Shown: positions 27,001 through 34,865 of the stretch, one piece after another
Numbering within the stretch: the stretch's first letter is position 1
Layout of the letters: each line of letters opens with the position of its first letter
Translations under genes and position numbers: made by a program
Assembly: GCF_021698975.1 (NCBI RefSeq)
Contig: NZ_SSXA01000050.1
Span: 1-41,686, forward strand
Reading direction: 5' to 3'
From: Blastococcus sp. KM273128
GTDB taxonomy: Bacteria > Actinomycetota > Actinomycetes > Mycobacteriales > Geodermatophilaceae
DNA length: 41,686 nt
The notes under the pieces: model-generated
The model's input: only the letters and a program-made list of their open reading frames with translations
What the model was told of the DNA's origin: nothing
The model's database searches: none

Positions 27001-27245
27001 GGCTGTTCCGCGAGGCGGTCCGGCTGGTGCAGGAGGCGCGCAAGGGCAGCGGCCTGGAGGTCAGCGACCGGATCGAGCTGTCGTGGACCGCTGACGGCGC
27101 CATGGCGCAGGCCCTCACCGAGCACGCCGAGCAGCTCGCCGGCGAGGTCCTGGCCGTCGCCGTCCACGCCGGCACCGCCGGGTCCGGGGAGGGCGTCGGG
27201 GGCCCGGAGGGCTCGCGGTTCTGGGTGATCCGGGCCGCCGGCTGA
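24084..27245 (+). CDS. ileS: Isoleucyl-tRNA synthetase, IleRS2 type with altered HIGH motif
   Basis: A 1053-residue class Ia synthetase charging tRNA-Ile. The HIGH signature is GTHH (61-64, in NGRPGTHHIEAR), with the first and third positions swapped relative to HxGH. The KMSKS loop is KMSKH (605-609). An editing domain, two Cys-rich motifs (CPRCGTG; HCWRCHTP), the anticodon-binding domain and a long C-terminal extension (DUF5915-like, about 840-1050) follow. These mark the type 2 (eukaryote-like) enzyme. GTG 24084 is preferred over ATG 24075. Its place between wag31 and lspA matches other actinobacteria, apart from the inserted genes. Confidence 0.95.
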   Translation: MSAPTGPFTALPPQVDLPALEHRILERWEREKVFDRSLEASQGRPQWNFYEGPPTANGRPGTHHIEARAFKDVFPRFKTMQGWHVPRRAGWDCHGLPVEIAVEQELGFAGKPDIERFGIAEFNARCRASVERHVDAFTELTHRMGYWVDMSTAYWTMDPAYIESVWWSLKQVFEKGLLVEDHRVAPYCPRCGTGLSDHEVAQGYESITDPSVYVRLPVTDGEWAGRADLLIWTTTPWTLPSNTAVAVHPDVTYVVARPAGTDDVPLVVAEPLLAAVLGEDAEVLGRAPGRDWERTHYRRPFELVEFPEGDAHFVVLADYVTTDDGTGLVHQSPAFGADDLAVCRGYGLPVVNPIDATGHFLREVPLVGGHFFKAADPALVEDLTSRGVLFREIRYEHSYPHCWRCHTPLMYYAQPSWYIRTSQIKDQLLAENERTNWYPESIKTGRYGDWLDNNVDWALSRDRYWGTPLPIWRNDADPSRVVAVGSLAELSELTGRDLSDLDPHRPFIDEVTFTRPGEEGTYRRVRQVIDAWYDSGSMPFAQWGAPHRNQQEFEAAYPAQFICEAIDQTRGWFYTLMAVGTLVFEKSSYENVLCLGHILAEDGRKMSKHLGNILEPIPLMDRHGADAVRWFMLAGGSPWSARRVGHETLSEVVRKVLLTYWNTASFFTLYAETNGWDAAASPAPARADRPLLDRWALAELAAVTRDVTAALEDFDTQGAGRLLAQFVDDLSNWYVRRSRRRFWDGDPAALGTLHEVLDGLTRLMAPFTPFVTDEVWARAIVPGLGGADTPDSVHLASWPAVDTEALDDALVEQVALVRRLVELGRSARTAAKVRTRQPLARAVVAAPGWGTLPRDLVAEVADELNVAEVLELASVGGDLVDVSVKIDFRAVGRRLGKQVQAVAKAVAAADAPSLVAAYRAGTATVEVDGAEVALAEGDLIVTETPRESWTVASSGGLTVALDLALTPELERAGLFREAVRLVQEARKGSGLEVSDRIELSWTADGAMAQALTEHAEQLAGEVLAVAVHAGTAGSGEGVGGPEGSRFWVIRAAG

Positions 27246-27263
27246 CGCCGGTCCGGGCGCGGC

Positions 27264-27968
27264 TCAGGCGCCCCGGGCCCTGCGCGCCCGAGCCCGGTCG
27301 GCGAGCTGCCGGTCGGGCCGGCACACCCCGCAGGGGGTGAACCCGTCGGTGCGCACCTCGTCCAGCGGCAGCGGGATCGGCTCGTGCCCGCGGAGGTGGA
27401 CGCAGCCGGGCAGGTGGTAGCGCGGGTGCTCGTCGACGACGAGCACCTCGTCGGTGAGGTCCACGACGATGAGCAGGTCGGTCACCTCGACCTCCTCGAC
27501 CGGCGGGTCGGGCAGCTCCGGCGCCCCGGCAGTCGGCTCGGCGACGGGCTGCTCCGCGGCCGGCGGCTCGGCGGCCGGCGGTTCCTCGGCGGGTGCCTCC
27601 GCGGCGGGTGGCTCGGAAGACGGCTCGGGGGACGGCGCCGTCCTCGCGGGCGGTACCGCCGTCGCACCGGTGGCGAGGTCCGGCCCGGTCGCCGCCGCGC
27701 CGGAGGCGGCCGGGGCGCCGTCGGGCGGGCCAGTCGCCGGGGCGGCGGTCCGCGCGCCGGACGCCGTCGACCCGGTGCCGGCGGCCGCGGGGGCACCCGC
27801 CGTCGGCTCGGCGCGCGCGGCGATCTGCCGCCGCGCCACGACGAGGACCGCCGCGGCGACGACGCAGGCCGCCACGCACGCCCAGTACAGCGCGGTGCTG
27901 CCGGTGACCAGACCGCCCACGAAGAGCCCGAGGCCCAGCAGCACCAGCAGCGCGGCGATCGCGATCAC
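27264..27968 (-). CDS. Two-helix membrane protein with a C-terminal Cys-rich module
   Basis: About 234 residues. Two helices lie at the N-terminus (about 2-20 and 26-46). A long Ala/Pro/Glu linker (about 55-155) follows, then a conserved-looking C-terminal module: LLIVVDLTDEVLVVDEHP, then YHLPGCVHLRGHE and FTPCGVCRPD. The Cys/His pattern suggests a small metal-binding fold facing the cytoplasm. I know similar unnamed actinobacterial proteins but no function. GTG 27968 starts at the first helix and has TACAGT 7 nt upstream; GTG 27995 would add nine residues. It is convergent with ileS. Confidence 0.7.
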   Translation of the reverse strand: MIAIAALLVLLGLGLFVGGLVTGSTALYWACVAACVVAAAVLVVARRQIAARAEPTAGAPAAAGTGSTASGARTAAPATGPPDGAPAASGAAATGPDLATGATAVPPARTAPSPEPSSEPPAAEAPAEEPPAAEPPAAEQPVAEPTAGAPELPDPPVEEVEVTDLLIVVDLTDEVLVVDEHPRYHLPGCVHLRGHEPIPLPLDEVRTDGFTPCGVCRPDRQLADRARARRARGA

Positions 27969-27975
27969 AGCAGGG

Positions 27976-27981
27976 ACTGTA
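27976..27981 (-). promoter_or_regulatory. Candidate -10 box (leaderless) of the Cys-rich membrane protein gene
   Basis: TACAGT on the minus strand is followed by 7 nt and GTG 27968. It overlaps the longer alternative reading from 27995, which supports the shorter start. Confidence 0.4.
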
Positions 27982-28031
27982 GGGCGCGGCCGCACCGGGG
28001 GCGCCGTCGGACGCCCCCGGTGCGGCGGGTG

Positions 28032-28964
<933 letters not shown>

Positions 28965-28979
28965 GGGTCCCTTCCTGCG

Positions 28980-28992
28980 CCGAACGGTTCGG
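28980..28992. promoter_or_regulatory. Palindrome near the ATPase gene start
   Basis: CCGAAC-G-GTTCGG has 6-bp arms. It lies 16 nt upstream of the ATPase ATG and just downstream of the possible CACAGT -10 box, a repressor-like position. Confidence 0.35.
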
Positions 28993-29064
28993 TCACTGTG
29001 GCATGCCCGGTGGCCCCACGACCACCAGGACGTCGCCGCCGCCCCCCGCTGGATCACCCGGTGA

Positions 29065-29078
29065 GGAGGAATTCCTCC
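29065..29078. promoter_or_regulatory. Perfect 14-bp palindrome in the divergent region
   Basis: GGAGGAATTCCTCC is perfectly self-complementary. It is about 100 nt from the ATPase start. Its regulator is unknown. Confidence 0.4.
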
Positions 29079-29108
29079 CCCGATCGTGCACCAAGGGCGG
29101 GACAGTCG

Positions 29109-29122
29109 TGGGAGCGCTCCCA
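29109..29122. promoter_or_regulatory. LacI-family (CebR-type) operator
   Basis: TGGGAGCGCTCCCA is a perfect 14-bp palindrome with the central CG step typical of LacI-family sites. It is identical to the CebR operator described in Streptomyces for cellobiose uptake and cellulase genes. No LacI-family gene is in the window, so the regulator must be encoded elsewhere. It lies mid-way in the divergent region and could govern both directions. Confidence 0.7.
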
Positions 29123-29186
29123 TATGCTCCCCGACGCAGCGGCACCCGAACGAGGTACTCCCGATCGGATGCTGCACAACCGTTAC

Positions 29187-29198
29187 GGCAACGTTGCC
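29187..29198. promoter_or_regulatory. Second LacI-like palindrome near the rightward promoter
   Basis: GGCAACGTTGCC is a perfect 12-bp palindrome with central CG. It sits about 20 nt upstream of the possible -10 box TACTGT, where a bound repressor would block polymerase. A related half-site (CAACCGTT) lies just before it. Confidence 0.5.
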
Positions 29199-29318
29199 AC
29201 CGGGGGTCTCCCGCGCGGCTACTGTCGCCGGACGGATGTGGCGGCCGCACCCGCGATGGGGTGCCGGCACGGGTCACACGACGCGGCGACGGAGCCGCAG
29301 GAGTCTGGAGGGGACCAC

Positions 29319-30695
29319 ATGAGCAAGCGTGCGAGGGGCCGCGGGGCAGCGGCCCTGGCCGGCGGGCTGGGGCTGACGCTCTTGCTCACCGGGTGCGGCG
29401 CCGACGAGATCGACGGGGGTGGCAGCGGCGGCGGCGCGGCGGCCGCGGACACGGAGATCGACTGCGCGCCCTACGAGGAGTTCGGCGACCTGGAGGGCGA
29501 GACGGTCACCGTCTACACCTCGATCGTCGACCCGGAGGACCAGCCGCACATCGACTCCTACGTGCCCTTCGAGGAGTGCACCGGCGTCGACGTGCAGTAC
29601 GAGGGCTCCCGAGAGTTCGAGGCCCAGCTCGTCGTCCGCACGCAGTCGGGCAACGCGCCGGACATCGCCTTCATCCCGCAGCCGGGCCTGCTGGCCAACC
29701 TCGTCCGCTCCGGTGACGTCGTGGCCGCCCCCGCGCAGACCGAGGCGAACGTCGACGAGTACTGGGACGAGAGCTGGAAGGAGTACGGCAGCGTCGACGG
29801 CGAGTTCTACGCCGCGCCGCTGGGCGCCAACGCCAAGTCCTTCGTCTGGTACTCGCCGTCGGCCTTCGAGGAGGCCGGCTACGAGGTCCCCGAGACCTGG
29901 GACGACATGATCGCCCTCTCCGAGGAGATCGCCGCGACCGGCGCCAAGCCGTGGTGCGCGGGCATCGGCTCAGGTGACGCCACCGGCTGGCCGGCCACCG
30001 ACTGGCTGGAGGACGTCGTCCTCCGCACGGCCGGCCCCGAGGTCTACGACCAGTGGGTCAACCACGAGATCCCGTTCAACGACCCGCAGATCGTCGAGGC
30101 GCTGAACACCGTCGGCGAGATCCTCAAGAACCCCGAGTTCGTCAACGGCGGCCTCGGCGAGGTGCAGTCCATCGCCTCCACCGAGTTCGGCGACGCCGGT
30201 CTGCCGATCCTCGACGGCAGCTGCTGGATGCACCGCCAGGCGTCCTTCTACCAGGCCAACTGGCCGGAGGGCACCGAGGTCGGCCCGGACGGCGACGTCT
30301 TCGCCTTCCCGCTGCCGCCCATCGACGGCGAGTCGGCCCCGGTCCTCGGCGGTGGCGAGTTCACCGCGGCCTTCAACGAGGACCCGGCCACCCAGGCCTT
30401 CCAGACCTACCTTTCCTCCCCGGAGTGGGCCAACATCAAGGCCCAGGTCTCCGGCCCGGGCTGGGTCAGCGCCAACACCGGCCTGGACATCGAGAACCTC
30501 GAGTCCCCGGTGGACCAGCTCTCCGCGGAGCTGTTCCAGGACCCGGAGTCGGTGTTCCGGTTCGATGGGTCGGACCTGATGCCGGCCGAGATCGGCGCCG
30601 GTCGCCTCTGGACGGAGCTGACCAGCTGGATCGCGAACGACAAGCCGACCGAGGCCGTGCTCACCGACGTCGAGCAGGCGTGGCCCGCGTCCTGA
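29319..30695 (+). CDS. Sugar-binding lipoprotein (AglE-like, alpha-glucoside type)
   Basis: A 458-residue extracellular solute-binding protein. The signal has a basic start (MSKRARGRG), a hydrophobic core and a lipobox LLTGC (C26), followed by a Gly/Ala-rich linker. The mature part reads like the AglE group of alpha-glucoside binding proteins: YTSIVDPEDQPH, GNAPDIAFIPQPG, PLGANAKSFVWYS, GDATGWPATDWLEDV and ILDGSCWMHRQAS. The start ATG has GGAGGGG 5-6 nt upstream. The operator upstream is of the CebR type, so cellobiose or another glucoside is also possible. It heads a three-gene operon with two permeases. Confidence 0.85.
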   Translation: MSKRARGRGAAALAGGLGLTLLLTGCGADEIDGGGSGGGAAAADTEIDCAPYEEFGDLEGETVTVYTSIVDPEDQPHIDSYVPFEECTGVDVQYEGSREFEAQLVVRTQSGNAPDIAFIPQPGLLANLVRSGDVVAAPAQTEANVDEYWDESWKEYGSVDGEFYAAPLGANAKSFVWYSPSAFEEAGYEVPETWDDMIALSEEIAATGAKPWCAGIGSGDATGWPATDWLEDVVLRTAGPEVYDQWVNHEIPFNDPQIVEALNTVGEILKNPEFVNGGLGEVQSIASTEFGDAGLPILDGSCWMHRQASFYQANWPEGTEVGPDGDVFAFPLPPIDGESAPVLGGGEFTAAFNEDPATQAFQTYLSSPEWANIKAQVSGPGWVSANTGLDIENLESPVDQLSAELFQDPESVFRFDGSDLMPAEIGAGRLWTELTSWIANDKPTEAVLTDVEQAWPAS

Positions 30696-30713
30696 CCTCG
30701 CGGTCGTGACACC

Positions 30714-30749
30714 GGGCGCCCGGTCAGCCAGCTGGCTGACCGGGCGCCC
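30714..30749. repeat. 36-bp perfect palindrome after the binding-protein gene
   Basis: Two 18-nt arms, the left starting GGGCGCCCGGTCAGCC at 30714, are exact reverse complements with no unpaired centre. As RNA it makes a very stable hairpin 18 nt after the stop. In sugar-import operons such structures protect the binding-protein mRNA from 3' decay and reduce read-through into permease genes; that role is inferred here. Confidence 0.8.
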
Positions 30750-30757
30750 ACCAGCCC

Positions 30758-30800
30758 GGATGCCGGGGGCCGGTTGCAGCGCAGCCGTCCCCCGGCATCC
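30758..30800 (+). repeat. Second intergenic hairpin just before the permease Shine-Dalgarno
   Basis: GGATGCCGGGGG (30758-30769) and CCCCCGGCATCC (30789-30800) are perfect 12-bp arms with a 19-nt loop. The 3' arm ends about 7 nt before the GGAAGGAGGGGG site of the permease gene, so it may modulate that gene's translation or act as a further barrier. Confidence 0.7.
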
Positions 30801-30824
30801 CCCGTCGGAAGGAGGGGGCCACCC

Positions 30825-31814
30825 GTGGAGTGGTTCCTGGAGGCGAACACCGCCGGTCACAAGATCGCCCTGATGGTGGTCGCGATCCTGCTGTTCGCCG
30901 CTGTGATGGGCGCGATCCTGTTCGCCGTCGACCGGCCCAAGCGGGTGCCCACCTGGGTCGTGGTGGCCGGCTTCCTCGGGCCCACGTTCATCCTGCTGCT
31001 GGTCGGCCTCGTGTACCCCGCGCTGGAGACCGTGCGCGGCTCGTTCTACAACCGGGACGGCTCGGAGTTCGTCGGCTTCGACAACTACGCGACCGTCTTC
31101 ACCCAGGACAACTTCCAGAACGTCCTGCTCAACACCGTGCTCTGGGTCCTGCTGGTCCCGGTGGTGACGACCGGCCTCGGCCTGGTCTACGCCTACCTGG
31201 TCGACCGCACCCGGTTCGAGTCGCTGGCCAAGGCCCTGATCTTCCTGCCCATGGCGATCTCCATGGTGGCCGCGGGCGTCATCTGGAAGTTCGTCTACGA
31301 GTTCCGCCCCGACCAGCCGGGCGTCAACCAGATCGGCCTGCTCAACCAGCTCCTGGTCTCCATCGGCTTCGAGCCGCAGCAGTTCCTGCTCACGGCGCCG
31401 GCCAACACGCTCTTCCTCATCGTCGTGATGATCTGGATCCAGGCCGGCTTCGCCATGACGGTGCTCTCGGCGGCCATCAAGGCGATCCCCGACGACGTCG
31501 TCGAGGCGGCGCGGCTGGACGGGGTGAGCGGCCTGCAGATGTTCCGCTACGTCACCGTGCCGAGCATCCGGCCCGCACTGGTGGTGGTCCTCACCACGAT
31601 CGCGATCGTCACGCTCAAGGTCTTCGACGTGGTCCGCACCATGACCGGCGGCAACTTCGGCACCAGCGTCGTGGCGAACGAGTTCTACACGCAGGCCTTC
31701 CGCCAGTTCAACTTCGGCCTCGGCGCCGCGCTGGCGGTCCTGCTGTTCCTCCTGGTCATCCCGATCATCGCCTACAACGTCCGCCAGCTGCGCCTGGCCG
31801 AGGAGATCCGATGA
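30825..31814 (+). CDS. Sugar ABC transporter permease (AglF-like)
   Basis: A 329-residue MalF-type permease. It has an extra N-terminal helix pair (about 11-30 and 41-62) before the usual core. The EAA loop is PDDVVEAARLDGVSGLQMF, followed by VPSIRPALVVVL, and VFDVVRTMTGG is characteristic of the group. The start is GTG 30825 (VEWFLEANTAG) behind a strong GGAAGGAGGGGG site. It overlaps the next permease gene by ATGA. It lies 129 nt after the binding-protein gene across two hairpins. Confidence 0.87.
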   Translation: MEWFLEANTAGHKIALMVVAILLFAAVMGAILFAVDRPKRVPTWVVVAGFLGPTFILLLVGLVYPALETVRGSFYNRDGSEFVGFDNYATVFTQDNFQNVLLNTVLWVLLVPVVTTGLGLVYAYLVDRTRFESLAKALIFLPMAISMVAAGVIWKFVYEFRPDQPGVNQIGLLNQLLVSIGFEPQQFLLTAPANTLFLIVVMIWIQAGFAMTVLSAAIKAIPDDVVEAARLDGVSGLQMFRYVTVPSIRPALVVVLTTIAIVTLKVFDVVRTMTGGNFGTSVVANEFYTQAFRQFNFGLGAALAVLLFLLVIPIIAYNVRQLRLAEEIR

Positions 31815-32731
31815 CCACCACGACCCCCGTCATGGCCCCGGTGCCCGGGGAGGCGGACACGCGCGGCCGGACGCACACCCGCGCGGAGCGGGCCAAGAAG
31901 CGGCTCACCTCCCCCGCCGCGTCGGTGATCGCCATCGTCATCGCCGTCCTGTGGACCGTGCCGATCCTCGGTCTGCTGATCACCTCCTTCCGGCCGGAGC
32001 TCGACATCCGGCGCTCGGGCTGGTGGACGGCGATCACCGATCCGCAGTTCACGCTCGACAATTACAACCAGGTGCTCTACGGCGGCACCGACTTCGCGTC
32101 GCTGTTCGTCAACTCGCTGGTGATCACGCTGCCGGCGGTGGTCATCCCGATCACCCTGGCGCTGCTGGCGGCCTACGCCTTCGCGTGGGTGCCGTTCCGC
32201 GGCCGAAACATGCTCTTCGTCGCCGTCTTCTCGCTGCAGATCGTCCCCATCCAGGTGACGCTCATCCCGCTGCTGAGCCTGTACGTCGACGGCGGGCTGG
32301 CCGGGTCGTTCTGGACCATCTGGCTGTCGCACGCGATCTTCGCCCTGCCCCTGGCGATCTTCCTCCTGCACAACTTCATGAAGGAGATCCCGCCCTCGCT
32401 GGTCGAGGCCGCCCGCATGGACGGCGCGGGGCACGTGAAGATTTTCTTCCAGGTGCTGCTGCCGCTGCTCACCCCGGCGATCGCGGCATTCGCCGTCTTC
32501 CAGTTCCTGTGGGTGTGGAACGACCTGCTCGTCGCCCTCACCTTCGCCGGCGGCGCGCAGGAGGTCTCCCCGCTCACCGTGCGACTGGCCGACATGGTGG
32601 GCACCCGAGGCTCGGACTGGTACCTGCTCGCGGCCGGCGCGTTCGTGTCCATCGTCCTGCCGCTGATCGTCTTCCTGGCCTTGCAGCGGTTCTTCGTGCG
32701 GGGCCTGCTCGCCGGCAGCGTCAAGGGGTGA
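31811..32731 (+). CDS. Sugar ABC transporter permease (AglG-like)
   Basis: A 306-residue MalG-type permease. A polar N-terminal tail (about 1-35) precedes six helices. The EAA loop is PPSLVEAARMDGAGHVKIFF, and the protein ends RGLLAGSVKG. Its ATG overlaps the previous stop (ATGA), indicating coupled translation. It is the last gene of the operon and is followed directly by a composite hairpin. No sugar hydrolase gene accompanies the operon in this window. Confidence 0.87.
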   Translation: MTTTTPVMAPVPGEADTRGRTHTRAERAKKRLTSPAASVIAIVIAVLWTVPILGLLITSFRPELDIRRSGWWTAITDPQFTLDNYNQVLYGGTDFASLFVNSLVITLPAVVIPITLALLAAYAFAWVPFRGRNMLFVAVFSLQIVPIQVTLIPLLSLYVDGGLAGSFWTIWLSHAIFALPLAIFLLHNFMKEIPPSLVEAARMDGAGHVKIFFQVLLPLLTPAIAAFAVFQFLWVWNDLLVALTFAGGAQEVSPLTVRLADMVGTRGSDWYLLAAGAFVSIVLPLIVFLALQRFFVRGLLAGSVKG

Positions 32732-32802
32732 AGGACCTCCTGCCCCCCGGCACTCGCTAGCTCGCGCCGGGACCCCGCAGGAGGCCGTTCCAGCACGTCA
32801 CC
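32732..32802 (+). terminator. Composite 3'-end hairpin after the AglG-like gene (element copy B)
   Basis: Immediately after the TGA, AGGAC leads into an outer 8-bp stem (CCTCCTGC 32736-32743 with GCAGGAGG 32777-32784). An inner 6-bp stem (CCCGGC 32746-32751 with GCCGGG 32766-32771) follows, around a loop containing CTCGCTAGCTCG. The tail GCCGTTCCAGCACGTCACC is identical to copy C at 22.4 kb. Confidence 0.7.
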
Positions 32803-32908
32803 TGCCTCGGCGGGCGGTAGCGGACCTCGTGGTGTGCGGCGGGGTGGGGGCACGCGCGGCGCGGTCGACCCCCCCGGCCCGGGCGCCGGGCACACCGACG
32901 AGCCTGAG

Positions 32909-32952
32909 CACGACGGAGGCCCCGGACCTGTCGGTCCGGGGCCTCCGTCGTG
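32909..32952. terminator. Strong 20-bp hairpin terminator of wag31
   Basis: Perfect arms of 18 bp (32911-32928 and 32933-32950) flank a TGTC loop. They extend by two further pairs to 32909 and 32952. It begins 5 nt past the wag31 stop on the minus strand. There is no U-tract, as is usual in actinobacteria. Being symmetric, it could also stop rightward transcription from the sugar operon. Confidence 0.8.
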
Positions 32953-32957
32953 GCGCG

Positions 32958-33689
32958 TCAGGCGCTGGCGTGCTGGTTCTGCCGGCCGGCGGCGGCGGGT
33001 TCGGCCGAACCGCGGCTGTCCAGGTCGCGCAGGTGCGACTCGAGGTAGGACCGCAGCCGCGTGCGGTACTCGCGCTCGAAGGTGCGCAGCTCCTCGATCT
33101 TGCGCTCCAGGCTGCTGCGCTTCTCCTCGAGGCCACCCATGACCTCGACGTGCCGGCGCTCGGCGTCCTGGTCGAGGGCGGCGGCCTTGGCGCGGGCCTC
33201 CCGCTCCACCGTCTCGGCGCGGGTGCGGGCGTCACCGATCATGGAGTCGGCCCGGTGCTTGGCCTCGGCCACCATCTGCTCGCTCTTGGCGCGCGCCTCG
33301 GTCATGAGCCGCTCGCTGTTGGTCTTGGCGCCGCTGAGCATCTGCTCGGCCTGCGTCTTGGCCTCGTTGACGTAGCGGTCAGCGGTCTCGGTGGCCAGCG
33401 CCAGCATGCGCGAAGCGCGCGCGCTGTCGTCCTCGCGGGGCTGCTGCACCGGCGGCGGGGCGGGGGTCGGCTGCGGCGCGGGCACCGGGGCGGGGGCCGG
33501 CGTCTCCTCGGCGCGGGCACCCGCCCGGCCGACGCTGGACCGCAGCTCGTTGTTCTCCTCGATGAGGCGGGCCAGCTCGGCCTCCACCACGTCGAGGAAG
33601 GCGTCCACCTCGTCCTCGTCGTAGCCCCGCTTGCCGATGGGCGGCTTCTTGAAGACGACGTTGTGCACGTCGGCAGGCGTGAGTGGCAT
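32958..33689 (-). CDS. wag31: Polar growth and division protein Wag31/DivIVA
   Basis: A 243-residue coiled-coil scaffold that marks cell poles and septa and recruits wall synthesis. The N-terminal DivIVA domain (about 1-58) starts [20 protein letters not shown] and includes [13 protein letters not shown] Pro/Ala linker (about 62-88) is followed by a long heptad-rich coiled coil (about 90-225) full of AKT/ARAK/EA repeats. The start is ATG 33689 with GAGGTG upstream. It closes the leftward division cluster and is followed by a strong terminator. The 98 nt before it may contain its own promoter. Confidence 0.94.
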   Translation of the reverse strand: MPLTPADVHNVVFKKPPIGKRGYDEDEVDAFLDVVEAELARLIEENNELRSSVGRAGARAEETPAPAPVPAPQPTPAPPPVQQPREDDSARASRMLALATETADRYVNEAKTQAEQMLSGAKTNSERLMTEARAKSEQMVAEAKHRADSMIGDARTRAETVEREARAKAAALDQDAERRHVEVMGGLEEKRSSLERKIEELRTFEREYRTRLRSYLESHLRDLDSRGSAEPAAAGRQNQHASA

Positions 33690-33787
33690 CGCAGGTCACC
33701 TCAGGTCGGACGGCGGGAACAGGGACGTGGCGGGAGCAGTGGCACGACGCCACCATCCGACGGCTCTGACCCGGGGGGTTTCAGCTG

Positions 33788-34075
33788 TCATGCGAGTGCG
33801 AGCGTGACGTTCCGGAGGACCACCACGGCGATCAGCAGCACCATAAACCCGAGGTCCAACCGGATGGACCCCAGGTTCAGCGGCGGGATCACCTTCCGCA
33901 CCGCCTTCAGCGGCGGGTCGGTGGTGGAGTAGACGATCTCGAGACCGGCCGCGACCGCGCCCGAGGGCCGCCAGCTGCGCGCCAGCACCATCACCCAGTC
34001 GACGACGAACCGCGCGAAGAGCAGGACGAGGAAGACGAGCAGCACCGACGAGACGATCTGCCAGAAAAGAGACAC
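33788..34075 (-). CDS. yggT: YggT family membrane protein
   Basis: A 95-residue protein with two hydrophobic helices (about 5-30 and 72-93). The family segment RFVVDWVMVLARSWRPSG and STTDPPLKAVRKVIPPLNLGSIRLD lie between, split by a short gap. The family is conserved next to sepF and yggS across Gram-positive and actinobacterial genomes but has no defined biochemical role. It lies 51 nt after sepF and just before wag31, probably in the same transcript. Confidence 0.92.
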   Translation of the reverse strand: MSLFWQIVSSVLLVFLVLLFARFVVDWVMVLARSWRPSGAVAAGLEIVYSTTDPPLKAVRKVIPPLNLGSIRLDLGFMVLLIAVVVLRNVTLALA

Positions 34076-34126
34076 GGGCCCCGCTCGATCAGGGCACCAG
34101 CCGGTGCCGACTCCACTGCGCGCCGC

Positions 34127-34840
34127 TCAGGACTTCTCGGAGAACCCGCCCTCGCGGATCTTCGCCTTGTCCTCAGCGGTGACGGCGACGTCCTGCGGAC
34201 TGAGCAGGAACACCTTCGCCGTGACGCGCTCGATACTACCGCGCAGTCCGAAGCTCAGGCCCGCAGCGAAGTCGACGAGCCGCTTGGCGTCGGCGTCGTC
34301 CATCTCGGTGAGGTTCATGATGACCGGCATGCCGTCGCGGAACCGCTCGCCGATGGTGCGCGCCTCGTTGTAGGTGCGCGGGTGCAGCGTGACGACCTGG
34401 TAGCTCTTGGCCGCGGGGGCGGGAGCCGCCTCGGGCTCGGGCTCGGGGGCGGCGGCCACAGGCTCGCGCATCGCGAGGCCGGCAGCGGCCACGGGGCCGC
34501 TGCTGGTGCTCAGCACGCGGGAGGCGGTGGAGCCCGCCGCGCTCGCGCCGGTGGGGGCCAGGCCGAGCGGGCGGGCCTGGACGCGGCGCACCGACAGCGG
34601 CTCGGGGTCGCGGGCGGGGGGCACCGCGGGGACGTCGTCGGCGTAGTCGTCCGCGTAGCCGTCGTCGGCGTAGCCGGTGTCGGCGAAGTCGTCGTCGTAG
34701 CGGTCCTCGTCGTAGCGGCCGTAGCGACGGTCGTGCTCGAGCTCGTCGGACGGGCGGGCGTCGTACCGGCCGTAGCCGCGGGGCACGTCGTCCTCGACGA
34801 GCCCCAGGTAGATCCCCATCTTCCGCATGGCTCCAGCCAT
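34127..34840 (-). CDS. sepF: Cell division protein SepF
   Basis: A 237-residue FtsZ partner that tethers the Z-ring to the membrane. It begins with [18 protein letters not shown], an amphipathic membrane-binding helix. A long acidic, Tyr/Asp-rich linker follows, with [10 protein letters not shown] repeats (about 45-70) and an Ala/Pro/Glu stretch. The C-terminal SepF domain (about 145-230) contains [26 protein letters not shown] and [12 protein letters not shown], given here only in part. The linker is long compared with firmicute SepF (about 150 residues) but usual for actinobacteria. ATG 34840 has GGGAGG upstream. It lies 25 nt after yggS. Confidence 0.93.
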   Translation of the reverse strand: MAGAMRKMGIYLGLVEDDVPRGYGRYDARPSDELEHDRRYGRYDEDRYDDDFADTGYADDGYADDYADDVPAVPPARDPEPLSVRRVQARPLGLAPTGASAAGSTASRVLSTSSGPVAAAGLAMREPVAAAPEPEPEAAPAPAAKSYQVVTLHPRTYNEARTIGERFRDGMPVIMNLTEMDDADAKRLVDFAAGLSFGLRGSIERVTAKVFLLSPQDVAVTAEDKAKIREGGFSEKS

Positions 34841-34865
34841 CGGACCTCCCCCTCTGCTGGTGTCC

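Larger units (their letters stand above)
28965..29318. other. Divergent control region of the second sugar importer
   Basis: This 354-nt region between the ATPase and binding-protein starts holds no gene. It carries four palindromes (28980-28992, 29065-29078, 29109-29122, 29187-29198) listed separately. A possible -10 TACTGT lies at 29220-29225 for the rightward operon and CACAGT near 28994-28999 (minus strand) for the ATPase. -35 boxes are weak. The rightward leader would be about 87 nt and ends in GGAGGGG before ATG 29319. Confidence 0.55.

Noticed and set aside
23949..27167. 1072-codon leftward open frame opposite ileS
   Set aside because: Shadow frame rich in Gly/Arg/Val with no family motif; ileS on the plus strand is complete.
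28965..29270. N-terminal extension of the damaged ATPase in the same open frame
   Set aside because: The extension is non-homologous, Arg/Pro-rich and crosses the palindromic control region; ATG 28964 begins the normal ATPase N-terminus. The missing segment is internal, so the extension cannot supply it.
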